A stretch of DNA of 20,586 nucleotides from the NCBI GenBank assembly GCA_027335545.1, contig DAHWHV010000364.1, forward strand, positions 1 to 20,586, given 5' to 3'. Positions 8,024 through 14,883 of the stretch are shown in pieces. The notes under the pieces are model-generated. The model saw nothing but the letters and a program-made list of their open reading frames with translations, had not been told where the DNA came from and ran no database searches. Numbering within the stretch: position 1 is the stretch's first letter; every line of letters starts with the position of its first letter. The translations under genes and the position numbers were made by a program. The stretch is from Clostridia bacterium (GTDB taxonomy: Bacteria; Bacillota_E; RBS10-35; JAJYVN01).

Positions 8024-8428
8024 TCAGGGCGTGGGGGGCTCCTCGGCCACCGGTCCGTAGCGGCCGCCCTCGATGGCGAAGATCAGGCCCTCCGCCGTGG
8101 CGGCGTTCGTCGCCACCGGGATGCCCCGCACGTCGCAGAGGCGCAGCAGCGCGGAGACGTCCGGCTCGTGCGGGTGGGCCGTGAGGGGGTCGCGCAGGAA
8201 GAGCACGCAGTCGATGCGTCCCTCGGCGATTTGGCTGCCGATCTGCTGATCGCCGCCCAGGGGGCCTGAGAGGTAGCAGTGCACCGGCAGCCCGGTGGCC
8301 TCGGTCACCAGTCTCCCGGTCGTGCCCGTCGCCACGAGGCGATGGCGGGCGAGGGCCTCCCGGTGCCTGCTGGCCAGGGTCAGCATGGCCGGCTTCAGCT
8401 TGTCGTGGGCGATCAGGGCGATGCGCAA
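8024..8428 (-). CDS. mgsA: Methylglyoxal synthase
   Basis: This enzyme converts dihydroxyacetone phosphate to methylglyoxal and phosphate, a bypass that relieves sugar-phosphate overload. It is a 134 aa cytosolic protein, the length of Bacillus-type enzymes. Seen: the N-terminal IALIAHDK, the phosphate-binding ATGTTG, the catalytic [10 protein letters not shown] with its Asp, then [19 protein letters not shown] and [12 protein letters not shown]. The start is placed at TTG 8428 because the protein then begins [10 protein letters not shown] as in the family, and GAGGTGGGGGAG lies 9 nt upstream; upstream in-frame codons would put the SD inside the gene. It is divergent from gnd, which also acts on sugar phosphates. 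Paired 19-bp direct repeats lie just upstream. Confidence 0.95.
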   Translation of the reverse strand: MRIALIAHDKLKPAMLTLASRHREALARHRLVATGTTGRLVTEATGLPVHCYLSGPLGGDQQIGSQIAEGRIDCVLFLRDPLTAHPHEPDVSALLRLCDVRGIPVATNAATAEGLIFAIEGGRYGPVAEEPPTP

Positions 8429-8474
8429 CGGAAACCACTCCCCCACCTCGGTATACCGCATCCTGGGCGGGGCG

Positions 8475-8529
8475 CGCCTGCACCTCGGCGGGGAGGGTTG
8501 CGGTGCTGTCCGCCTGCACCTTGGCGGGG
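8475..8529. repeat. Pair of 19-bp direct repeats upstream of mgsA
   Basis: CGCCTGCACCTCGGCGGGG (8475-8493) and CGCCTGCACCTTGGCGGGG (8511-8529) differ at one base and start 36 bp apart. They lie 47-101 bp upstream of the mgsA start. They could be paired operator sites for a regulator of mgsA, or chance duplication. Confidence 0.6.
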
Positions 8530-8685
8530 GCGACGAGCCCGCAGCCACGTGCCCCGGGTACACGGGGCGCCGCCCCGGGCCCGGGCGGCCCTCCGGCCGT
8601 GGGTCACGCGCATCACGGCCCCAGGGGCGTCCGGCGGGTCGGCGCGGTCCCGCGGAGGGCCTTGCCGGCTTTTTCCGCGCCCACC

Positions 8686-8714
8686 TTGGACTCGCCCCCT
8701 GGGAAGGCTATGAT
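8686..8714 (+). promoter_or_regulatory. Promoter for gnd
   Basis: TTGGAC (8686-8691), a 17 nt spacer and TATGAT (8709-8714) form a sigma-70-type promoter in an otherwise very GC-rich spacer. It would start a leader of about 310 nt that includes element B before the gnd start. Confidence 0.65.
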
Positions 8715-8778
8715 GGACGGCGGTCCTCGCCGGGTGGGCCCGTTGCCTCGCGCCGCCTCGGGCCTTTTCCGGGCCCGT

Positions 8779-8906
8779 CGCCGCGAACAGCCGCAGGCGC
8801 CCCCCAACCACAAGGGGTGGCGGGTCGCGAGGAACGCGGGCCCCAGCATCCGCAGACGGTGCCGCAAGAGCGGACTCTTGCGGCGGCATCGTCCGAATCA
8901 GGAGCG
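8779..8906 (+). ncRNA. Leader element B, candidate structured RNA upstream of gnd
   Basis: The core 8806-8906 (101 nt) starts with AACCACAAGGGG and ends with CAGGAGCG, like element A. Its hairpin (8855-8893) has a perfect inner stem CCGCAAGAG / CTCTTGCGG around a CGGA tetraloop, and an outer stem GACGGTGCC / GGCATCGTC including one G-U pair, with a 3 nt bulge between. Compared with element A, bases in both arms differ but pairing survives. It lies downstream of the promoter ending at 8714 and about 125 nt before the gnd start. No T-tract follows, so it is not a standard intrinsic terminator. I do not recognise the family. Confidence 0.6.
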
Positions 8907-9030
8907 TCCGGTCCGTCCCCCGGGCCGACGGTTTGCGGCGGTTCTCTCCGGTTCGGCGGGCGCGCCGGACGCGGACCCGGCGTGGCCGCGCCCGCCAGCG
9001 GCAGGCGCATCCGCCACAGGAGGGGATTCC

Positions 9031-10464
9031 TTGCCCAAGCATCAGGTCGGCGTCGTCGGGCTCGCGGTCATGGGTGCCAACCTCGCTCGCAACATCGAAC
9101 GGAACGGCTTCTCCGTCGCGGTCTTCAACCGGACCTGGGCGCGCACCGAGGCGCTCCTGCAGGGCCCGGCGCAGGGCGCCAAGGGCATGCAGGGGTACCG
9201 GACGATGGCGGAGTTCTGCGCGGCGCTGGAGCGGCCGCGCCGGATCATCGTCATGGTGCAGGCCGGGGCGCCGGTGGACGACATGATCGACCAGTTGCTG
9301 CCGCACCTCGAGCCGGGGGATTGCCTGATGGACGGCGGCAACTCCTTCTTCCCGGACACGGAGGAACGGGTGCGCATCCTCGGCGCCAAGGGGTTTCACT
9401 TCCTGGGCACCGGCATCTCCGGCGGGGAGGAGGGGGCGCTCTGGGGCCCCTCGATCATGCCCGGCGGCCCGCGCGACGCCTACGCCGCCTTTGAGCCGAT
9501 CCTCACCAAGGTGGCGGCCCAGGTGGCCGACGGGCCCTGCTGCACGTACATCGGGCCGGGCGGCGCCGGCCACTACGTCAAGATGGTGCACAACGGCATC
9601 GAGTACGGGGACATCCAGTTGATCTGCGAGGCCTACGCCGTCCTCTCCCAGATCGGGGGCCTTACGGCGCCGGAACTGGCGGCGATCTTCTCGGAGTGGA
9701 ACCGGGGTGAACTGGACTCCTACCTGATCGAGATCGCCAGCAAGGTCTTGGCCCACACCGATCCCGACACGGGGCGGCCGCTGGTGGACCTGATCCTGGA
9801 CAAGGCGGGGCAGAAGGGCACCGGTAAGTGGACCTCGCAGGAGGCCCTGAACCTCGGGGTGGCCATCCCCACGATCGACGCCGCCCTCTGGTCGCGCAAC
9901 ATCTCCGCCCGCAAGGAGGAGCGCGTAGAGGCCAGCACCCGGATCGCGGGTCCCCAAGCGCGAGCGACCCTCAGCGGGGAGGCGCGCCAGCGCCTGATCG
10001 CCGCCGTCGCCCAGGCCCTGTACGCCTCCAAGATCGCCTCGTACGCGCAGGGTCTGGCCATGCTGCGCGCCGCCTCCGAGGAGCACGGCTACGACCTCGA
10101 CCTCATCGAGATCGCGCGCATCTGGAAGGGCGGCTGCATCATCCGGGCCCAGCTCCTGGGCCGCATCCAGGACGCCTACCGACGGGAGCCGGGGCTGCAG
10201 AACCTGATGCTCGATCCCTACTTCAGCGATGTGATCGCGACGCACCAGGAGGCCTGCCGCCACGTGGTCACGACGGCGATCGCCGCCGGGATCGCCGTGC
10301 CCGCCACGGCGGCCTCCCTCAGCTACATCGACGCCTATCGCTCGGCGCGCCTGCCGGCCAATCTGCTGCAGGGTCTGCGCGACTTCTTCGGTGCCCACAC
10401 CTACGAGCGTACGGATCGCCCGGGCAGCTTCCACACCCAATGGGAGGCGCCGCGCCCCCAGTAG
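9031..10464 (+). CDS. gnd: 6-phosphogluconate dehydrogenase, decarboxylating
   Basis: This is the third enzyme of the oxidative pentose phosphate pathway: it oxidises 6-phosphogluconate with NADP+ to ribulose 5-phosphate and CO2. It is 477 aa, the usual long-form length. Seen: the Rossmann start VGVVGLAVMGANLARN, the FNRT loop with the Arg that contacts the NADP 2'-phosphate, DGGNSFFPDTEERV, GTGISGGEEGALWGPSIMPGG, the catalytic region GAGHYVKMVHNGIEYGDIQL, KGTGKWTSQEALNLGV, the SRNISARKEER segment, IWKGGCIIRAQ, and a C-terminal LPANLLQGLRDFFGAHTYER...GSFHTQW. The start is TTG 9031, with AGGAGGGG 6 nt upstream, giving MPKHQVGVVGLAVMG as in the family. The leader carries element B. The gene converges on the fucosidase, with a strong hairpin between. 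Confidence 0.97.
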   Translation: MPKHQVGVVGLAVMGANLARNIERNGFSVAVFNRTWARTEALLQGPAQGAKGMQGYRTMAEFCAALERPRRIIVMVQAGAPVDDMIDQLLPHLEPGDCLMDGGNSFFPDTEERVRILGAKGFHFLGTGISGGEEGALWGPSIMPGGPRDAYAAFEPILTKVAAQVADGPCCTYIGPGGAGHYVKMVHNGIEYGDIQLICEAYAVLSQIGGLTAPELAAIFSEWNRGELDSYLIEIASKVLAHTDPDTGRPLVDLILDKAGQKGTGKWTSQEALNLGVAIPTIDAALWSRNISARKEERVEASTRIAGPQARATLSGEARQRLIAAVAQALYASKIASYAQGLAMLRAASEEHGYDLDLIEIARIWKGGCIIRAQLLGRIQDAYRREPGLQNLMLDPYFSDVIATHQEACRHVVTTAIAAGIAVPATAASLSYIDAYRSARLPANLLQGLRDFFGAHTYERTDRPGSFHTQWEAPRPQ

Positions 10465-10465
10465 C

Positions 10466-10511
10466 CCCGCGGCGGGGGTGGGCGGGGCGTGCCCCGCCCA
10501 CCCCCCGCGGG
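10466..10511. terminator. Bidirectional hairpin between gnd and the fucosidase
   Basis: Arms 10466-10488 and 10491-10511 pair over about 21 bp with one bulged base and a 2 nt loop. It begins 1 nt after the gnd stop and ends 10 nt before the fucosidase stop, so it can serve both convergent genes. There is no T-tract. Confidence 0.7.
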
Positions 10512-10521
10512 CCGCGCGGTC

Positions 10522-11763
10522 CTAGCGCAGAAACAGCTCCACCACCGGGACGGCGACATCGGGCCTTTGGACCGGCAGGTCGAGGGTGAGGACCCCGTCC
10601 TGGGGGTGCTCGCGATAGCGGACCTCCGAGGCGTCCCCGAGGAACTGCGCGTAGGCCACCCGCCCCGCCAGCCCCTCCAGGTGCAGGCTGCGGAACGGCC
10701 AGGAGAAGACGTGCAGGTAGAGCCGATCGCCCCGCTGCGTGTAGCGGCAGTCGTCGGGCGGTTGGAACTCGCTCATCCCCGCGCCGTAGATCGACCTCCC
10801 GTGGGGCCGCAACCACCGCCCGATCCCCTCCAGCCGCGCCAGCGAACGGGGGTCGAACTCCCCGCGCCCGGTGGGCCCGACGTTGAGCAGGAGGTTGCCG
10901 CCCTTGCTGACGGAGTCGATCAGCATGCGGAGGAGCAGGTCCACCGGCTTCCAGTCGAGGTTGTCCCGGTCGTACCCCCAGGAGCCGTTCATCGTCTGAC
11001 AGGCTTCCCAGAGCCGGTACTCGCCGGGCTTGCTGCGGCGGGGCTGGTACTGTTCCGGCGTGCGCACCCCGCGTCCCAGGTCCAGCCGGTCGTTGAGCAC
11101 GATGTCCGGTTGCAGCTCCCGCACCAGCGCTTCCAGCTTCTCCGACTGCCAGTCGTCGCGTCCCTTGCCCTTGGACCAGCCCCAATCACTGCCTGGGTAG
11201 GAGAAGTCGAACCACAGGTAGTCGATCCGCCCGTAGCCGGTCAGGAGTTCCCGCACCTGGCCGTGCAGGTACTCGGCGTACCGCCGGATGTCCCGGCCCC
11301 GTTCCCGTTCCCGAAAGGCGACGTCGTCGCGTTGGGGGTGCAGCCCGTCGACGGGGTAGTCCGGGTGGTGCCAGTCGATCAGGGAGTGGTAGAGGCCGAC
11401 CTTCAGCCCCTCGGCGCGGAAGGCGTCCAGCAACGGCCGCAGGAGGTCGCGGCGGGCCGGGGTGTTGGGGGCCTTGTAGTCGGTCAGCGACGAGTCCCAG
11501 AGGCAGAAGCCCTCGTGGTGCTTGGAGGTGACGACCATGTACTTCATCCCCGCGCCCTTGGCGGCGCGTGCCCACGCCTCCGGGTCGTACAGGTCGGGGT
11601 CGAAGCGCAGGAAGTATTTCTGGTACTCCTCGTCCGGGATGCGCTCCCGGTTCTTGACCCACTCGTGGCGGCCAGGCATGGCGTACAGCCCCCAGTGGAT
11701 GAACAGACCGAACCGGTCGTGGGCGAACCATGGGGCGACCCTCTCCTGCTCGCCGGCGGACAT
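10522..11763 (-). CDS. Alpha-L-fucosidase, GH29 family
   Basis: A 413 aa glycoside hydrolase that removes alpha-linked fucose from glycans. Seen: APWFAHDRFGLFIHWGLYAM (residues 10-29), with the HWG of the active site; TSKHHEGFCLWDS (79-91), with the conserved His-His pair; KVGLYHSLIDWHHPDY; and IDYLWFDF, in which Asp186 is the likely nucleophile. SKGGNLLLNVGP follows near the end of the catalytic barrel, then a C-terminal beta-sheet domain. No signal peptide is seen from the ATG, so it appears cytoplasmic and would act on imported oligosaccharides. The ATG has GGAGAGGGG about 9 nt upstream. The reading frame stays open far upstream, but that part is repeat and spacer DNA and should not be added. 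No fucose transport or catabolic genes are beside it. Confidence 0.92.
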   Translation of the reverse strand: MSAGEQERVAPWFAHDRFGLFIHWGLYAMPGRHEWVKNRERIPDEEYQKYFLRFDPDLYDPEAWARAAKGAGMKYMVVTSKHHEGFCLWDSSLTDYKAPNTPARRDLLRPLLDAFRAEGLKVGLYHSLIDWHHPDYPVDGLHPQRDDVAFRERERGRDIRRYAEYLHGQVRELLTGYGRIDYLWFDFSYPGSDWGWSKGKGRDDWQSEKLEALVRELQPDIVLNDRLDLGRGVRTPEQYQPRRSKPGEYRLWEACQTMNGSWGYDRDNLDWKPVDLLLRMLIDSVSKGGNLLLNVGPTGRGEFDPRSLARLEGIGRWLRPHGRSIYGAGMSEFQPPDDCRYTQRGDRLYLHVFSWPFRSLHLEGLAGRVAYAQFLGDASEVRYREHPQDGVLTLDLPVQRPDVAVPVVELFLR

Positions 11764-11793
11764 TGCGCAGCACCCCTCTCCAGAGTTCCTTGC

Positions 11794-11825
11794 GTGACTG
11801 CGCGACTGCGCGACTGCGCGACCTG
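11794..11825. repeat. 8-bp tandem repeat
   Basis: Four units of about GCGACTGC (first unit GTGACTGC, last GCGACCTG), 31 bp upstream of the fucosidase start codon. It lies within the probable 5' untranslated leader on the minus strand. Confidence 0.75.
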
Positions 11826-11842
11826 CTCCAGAGGCTTGCTCC

Positions 11843-11979
11843 GGGCCCCCTGCTCCGGGCCCCCTGCCCCGGGCCCCCTGCTCCGGGCCCCCTGCTCCGG
11901 GCCCCCTGCCCCGGGCCCCCTGCCCCGGGCCCCCTGCCCCGGGCCCCCTGCCCCGGGCCCCCTGCCCCGGGCCCCTCCC
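11843..11979. repeat. 14-bp minisatellite, 9 full units plus a partial one
   Basis: GGGCCCCCTGCYCC is repeated head to tail from 11843 to 11968, followed by a partial unit. The only variation is T or C at the variable base. Each unit contains the palindrome GGGCCC. It sits 80-215 bp upstream of the fucosidase start. The near identity of the units suggests recent expansion by replication slippage. Confidence 0.9.
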
Positions 11980-12412
11980 AGAGCCCGCGCCGTCGGGCTT
12001 CGGCGGCAGGGGGGCCGTTCCTGGCGCCGGCGGTGGGACCAAGGGTGGCGTCCTTCCGGAGGGGGCCCTTCGACTAGACGGCCCACAGGGCGAAGTGGTG
12101 GTCGCCGCGTCCGCGGTCCGCCCTCGGCCAGTTGGGGCTTGTGGCAGAAGGGCGGCGAGAGGGCGGCCGCCCCGAACCGCCCGTGGCCACCAGGTGCGTC
12201 GCCTACGTACGCCGCGACTTGGGCCTGCGGCGGGAGACGGTTGTGGCCCAAGCGCTTCACGGAGAACGACTTCACCCGGCGGCGGACTGGCGCCGCCCGG
12301 GGTCCGCAGGGGGGGCCGTGCGCTCGGGGCTCGGGCCGCGCCTCGCCGCCGTGGAGGGTGGAGGGCCCGCCCCAGGGGGGGCCTCCACCCCGACTCCCCG
12401 GAGCGGCGGGTC

Positions 12413-12441
12413 TTGCGCTTGGCCTGTGCTCCCGGTATCAT
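12413..12441 (+). promoter_or_regulatory. Promoter for the T-box leader and ilvN
   Basis: TTGCGC (12413-12418), a 17 nt spacer and TATCAT (12436-12441). The -10 is close to consensus and the placement is right: transcription would start about 40 nt before the first conserved T-box motif. Confidence 0.65.
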
Positions 12442-12479
12442 GCGGGGGCGGGCGCCTGCGGTGTTCGCTCGGGTTGCGC

Positions 12480-12796
12480 GCGGACGGGAAGCAGTACGGC
12501 CGGAGGGCGCTGCAGAGAGCCGGCGGTGGCGGTGCCAGTGCCGCCTAGGTGCGAGCCGGTGCGTCGACGGCCAGAACTCCTCCCTGAGCAGATGGGGTCC
12601 AGCGGTGCCGGCCGCGGGGCCCGATCCGGCCGACAGGCGCGTCATGCGCCGCGGGGCCGTTATCCCCGGGCTCCTCTCGTCCCACGGGACGGGAGGGCGC
12701 GAGGTCGGCCGCCGTGAGGCGGCGACGAACCAGGGTGGTACAGCGAGCCATCGCCCCTGCGTCGAGGAATCGACGGGGTGTGCGGGTGGCTTTTTT
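12480..12796 (+). promoter_or_regulatory. T-box riboswitch, leucine specifier (CTC)
   Basis: T-box leaders bind uncharged tRNA and switch between a terminator and an antiterminator. Seen in order: AGTA (12493-12496) at the base of stem I; GCAGAGAGCCGG (12512-12523), the conserved AG-bulge region; its partner AGCCGGTG (12554-12561); GAA-CTC (12574-12579), in which CTC is the specifier codon, a leucine codon, in the usual GAA-codon context; and the T-box itself AGGGTGGTACAGCG (12732-12745). In the T-box the TGGT can pair with the tRNA 3' end ACCA; the usual ACCGCG is ACAGCG here. A terminator with a run of six T follows. It would switch on ilvN and ilvC when leucyl-tRNA is uncharged. Confidence 0.9.
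12746..12796 (+). terminator. T-box intrinsic terminator
   Basis: AGCCA...TGGCT base arms enclose a central CGTCGA-GGAA-TCGACG hairpin, followed by TTTTTT (12791-12796). This is the only clear T-tract terminator seen in the window. It overlaps the T-box so that antiterminator formation excludes it. Confidence 0.85.
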
Positions 12797-12949
12797 GCTG
12801 CCCCGGTGGGGGAGCCCCCTGTCCCATCCCGTCCGGGCTGGGTCTCAGTCGGACCGCACGGGGCCACATCGGCGCATGTCCCGAAGGATCTCAGGCGGAG
12901 GAGCGACCGGCCCGGTCGGTGCCCCCCGCCGGAAGGAGGCGGTGGCCCG

Positions 12950-13516
12950 GTGCGCCATACCCTCGCCGCGCTCGTGGAGAACCACTTCGGGGTCCTGGCC
13001 CGTGTGGCGGGGCTGTTCAGCCGCCGGGGCTTCAACATCGAAAGCCTGGCGGTGGGCCCCACCGAGGATCCCAGCGTCTCCCGCATGACGATCGTCGTCG
13101 AGGGGGACCTGCGGATGCGCGAGCAGATGCTGGGCCAGATGCAGAAGCTCCTGGACGTCATCGCCGTGGAGGCCCTGGTCCCCGAGGCCACCGTCAGCCG
13201 CGAGCTCGCGCTGATCAAGGTGCGGGCCGCGCCGCGGCACCGTTCGGAGATCATGCAGATCGTCGACGTGTTCCGTGGCCAGGTGGTCGACGTCGGCAAG
13301 GAGTCGCTGATGGTCGAACTGACCGGCGACGAGGCCAAGGTGGGTGCCCTGCTCGAGGTCCTGGCGGACTACGGGCTGCTGGAGGTTGCCCGGACCGGCG
13401 CGGTCGCCCTGGCTCGGGGCCCGGCCCCCATGAGTGCCCCGGTGGGTGCCCCGCTGGGGAGCGCCGTGGCCGCCGCCGAACCGCGTCCGACCGATGTGGG
13501 GGACTCGTACGCCTGA
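12950..13516 (+). CDS. ilvN: Acetolactate synthase small (regulatory) subunit
   Basis: The regulatory subunit of acetohydroxyacid synthase, which starts valine, leucine and isoleucine synthesis. It binds the catalytic subunit IlvB and confers valine feedback. It is 188 aa. Seen: an N-terminal ACT domain with TLAALVENHFGVLARVAGLFSRRGFNIESLAVGPTED, then EQMLGQMQKLLDVIAVE and SRELALIKVRA (start of the second domain), then FRGQVVDVGKESLMVELTG. The last 30 residues (Pro/Ala/Gly-rich) extend beyond the family's usual end. The GTG start is preceded by AAGGAGG at 12933-12939. It is the first gene after the T-box, with ilvC 103 bp downstream. The catalytic subunit gene ilvB, normally immediately upstream, is missing from the window. 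Confidence 0.95.
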   Translation: MRHTLAALVENHFGVLARVAGLFSRRGFNIESLAVGPTEDPSVSRMTIVVEGDLRMREQMLGQMQKLLDVIAVEALVPEATVSRELALIKVRAAPRHRSEIMQIVDVFRGQVVDVGKESLMVELTGDEAKVGALLEVLADYGLLEVARTGAVALARGPAPMSAPVGAPLGSAVAAAEPRPTDVGDSYA

Positions 13517-13619
13517 GCCCGCGCCCCGCCCGTCGGCGCGGCTTCCGGCCCGGCCGGCCCGCCGCCACCCTGCGGAAGATGCGCCGCCATTCTCTGAGGA
13601 TTGAGGGGGGCCCAGACAC

Positions 13620-14615
13620 TTGCCACGCATCTACTACGACCAGGACGCCGACCTCGCGCGCCTCTCCGGGAAGACCATCGCCATCCTCGGGTACGGCATC
13701 CAGGGGAGTGCCCAGGCCTGCAACCTGCGCGATTCCGGCCTGAAGGTCGTGGTCGGGCTTCAGGCCGGGGCGCGCCGGACCGAGCAGGCCAAGCGGGACG
13801 GCTTCGAGGTGCTGCCTGTGGCCGAGGCCGTCCGCCGCGCGGACTACGTGCAGGTGCTCATCCCCGATGAGCGGCAGGGCGACACCTTCCGTGAGGAGAT
13901 CGGCCCCAACCTGCGCTCCGGCCAGGTGCTGGCCTTCTCCCACGGCTTCGCCATCCACTTCCACCAGATCGTGCCGCCGGCCGATGTCGATGTGCTGATG
14001 ATCGCCCCCAAGGCCCCCGGCGCCACGGTGCGCAGCCTCTACCTGAACGGCCATGGTGTGCCGGCCCTGATCGCGCTCTACCAGGACGCCTCCGGGCGGG
14101 CGCGCGAGCTCGGTTTGGCCTATGCCAAGGCGATCGGCTGCACGCGGGCCGGAGTCTTTGAGACCACGTTCAGGGAGGAGACGGAGACCGACCTCTTCGG
14201 TGAGCAGAACGTCCTGTGCGGCGGCGTCGCCGAACTCGTCAAGGCGGGTTTCGACACGCTGGTCGAGGCCGGCTATGCCCCAGAGATGGCCTACTTCGAG
14301 TGCTGCCACGAGCTCAAGCTGATCGTCGACCTGATCTACGCCGGGGGCCTGGAGGGCATGTACCAGGGCGTGAGCAACACGGCCGAGTACGGCGGCCTGA
14401 CCGTCGGCCCGCGCATCGTCGACGAGCACGTGCGGGCGGTGATGCGCGAGAACCTGCGGCGGGTCCAGGCCGGCGAGTTCGCCCGCGAGTGGGTGCTGGA
14501 GAACCGGGCGAACTGGCCGGTCATGGAGGCACTCCGGACCCAGGGGCGGGAGCACGCGATCACCGAGGTCGGCCAACGCCTCCGGGCCATGATGCCCTGG
14601 CTCGGCGGCAAGTGA
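13620..14615 (+). CDS. ilvC: Ketol-acid reductoisomerase, class I
   Basis: Converts acetolactate or acetohydroxybutyrate to the dihydroxy acids using NAD(P)H and magnesium. It is 331 aa, the class I length. Seen: the Rossmann motif [17 protein letters not shown] (residues 24-40); the cofactor loop [11 protein letters not shown] (46-56); SHGFAIHF with the catalytic His; IAPKAPG; then the knotted C-terminal domain with [12 protein letters not shown] and [20 protein letters not shown], supplying the acidic metal ligands. The TTG start has GAGGGGGG 9 nt upstream and matches the family N-terminus. It is likely co-transcribed with ilvN under the T-box. The cofactor loop lacks the two serines usual for NADPH binding and has two arginines instead. 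Confidence 0.96.
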   Translation: MPRIYYDQDADLARLSGKTIAILGYGIQGSAQACNLRDSGLKVVVGLQAGARRTEQAKRDGFEVLPVAEAVRRADYVQVLIPDERQGDTFREEIGPNLRSGQVLAFSHGFAIHFHQIVPPADVDVLMIAPKAPGATVRSLYLNGHGVPALIALYQDASGRARELGLAYAKAIGCTRAGVFETTFREETETDLFGEQNVLCGGVAELVKAGFDTLVEAGYAPEMAYFECCHELKLIVDLIYAGGLEGMYQGVSNTAEYGGLTVGPRIVDEHVRAVMRENLRRVQAGEFAREWVLENRANWPVMEALRTQGREHAITEVGQRLRAMMPWLGGK

Positions 14616-14631
14616 ACCGCCCCGGGGGGGG

Positions 14632-14658
14632 CCGACCGGGCCGTGAGGCCCCGGTCGG
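14632..14658. terminator. Hairpin after ilvC
   Basis: CCGACCGGGCC and GGCCCCGGTCGG pair with one bulge around a GTGA loop, 16 nt after the ilvC stop. A second stem (CCCCGTCCC at 14683-14691, GGGACGGGG at 14707-14715) follows. No T-tract is present, so it may be a terminator or part of the leuA leader. Confidence 0.45.
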
Positions 14659-14761
14659 TGGAGTGGCCCGGTCGGCCGGGTCCCCCGTCCCCGCGCGGTG
14701 ACCGCTGGGACGGGGCCGGGGGCCGGGTCCGCGGGCGGCGAAGGCCGGAGGCCGCGCGTCT

Positions 14762-14815
14762 GGGGCCGGGTGTCCGGGGCCGTGTGTCCGGGGCCGTGTG
14801 TCCGGGGCCGGGTGT
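14762..14815. repeat. 14-bp tandem repeat in the leuA leader
   Basis: GGGGCCGKGTGTCC is repeated three times (14762-14775, 14776-14789, 14790-14803), followed by a 12 nt partial unit. It directly precedes a second array with a different unit. Confidence 0.85.
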
Positions 14816-14867
14816 GGAAGGTCATTTCGGAAGGTCATTCCGGAGGGTCATTCCGGAAGGTCATTCG
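14816..14867 (+). repeat. 13-bp tandem repeat abutting the leuA ribosome binding site
   Basis: Four units of GGAAGGTCATTCC with one or two variations each (14816-14828, 14829-14841, 14842-14854, 14855-14867). Each unit has GGAA...TTCC ends. The array stops right before the SD tract AGGGAGGGGAAG of leuA. The AT content of the unit is unusual for this genome. It could bind a protein or fold over the ribosome binding site; this is inference. Confidence 0.85.
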
Positions 14868-14883
14868 AGGGAGGGGAAGCGAG

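Larger units (their letters stand above)
8429..9030. other. Divergent 602 bp spacer between mgsA and gnd
   Basis: No gene is supported, although reading frames stay open. It contains two 19-bp direct repeats near mgsA (8475-8529), a plus-strand promoter (8686-8714), and leader element B (8779-8906) about 125 nt before gnd. After element B comes another hairpin-prone stretch (8905-8990). Confidence 0.6.
11764..12412. other. Repeat-rich spacer upstream of the fucosidase
   Basis: About 650 bp with no supported gene. Next to the fucosidase start are an 8-bp and a 14-bp tandem array. The rest (11983-12412) is GC-rich with no clear promoter on the minus strand. Open frames here give low-complexity Pro/Gly/Arg translations with no family resemblance. 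Confidence 0.4.

Noticed and set aside
11843..11979. The 14-bp array as a CRISPR
   Set aside because: Units are contiguous with no spacers and much too short for CRISPR repeats; no cas gene is present.
12041..12050. AAGGGTGGCG near the fucosidase spacer as a T-box
   Set aside because: No other T-box motif accompanies it on the plus strand, and no gene follows in that direction before the real T-box.
12797..12949. Remnant of ilvB before ilvN
   Set aside because: The 150 bp shows no thiamine-diphosphate enzyme motif in any frame.
11764..13338. Upstream extension of the fucosidase reading frame across the minisatellite and T-box
   Set aside because: The frame is open only because the DNA is so GC-rich. 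The translation is repetitive and crosses a T-box and part of ilvN on the other strand, while ATG 11763 has a good ribosome binding site and a family-like N-terminus.
14698..14883. Longer leuA starting at ATG 14698
   Set aside because: It would translate two tandem repeat arrays; ATG 14884 has a strong SD and begins just before the conserved DTTLRDGEQ.
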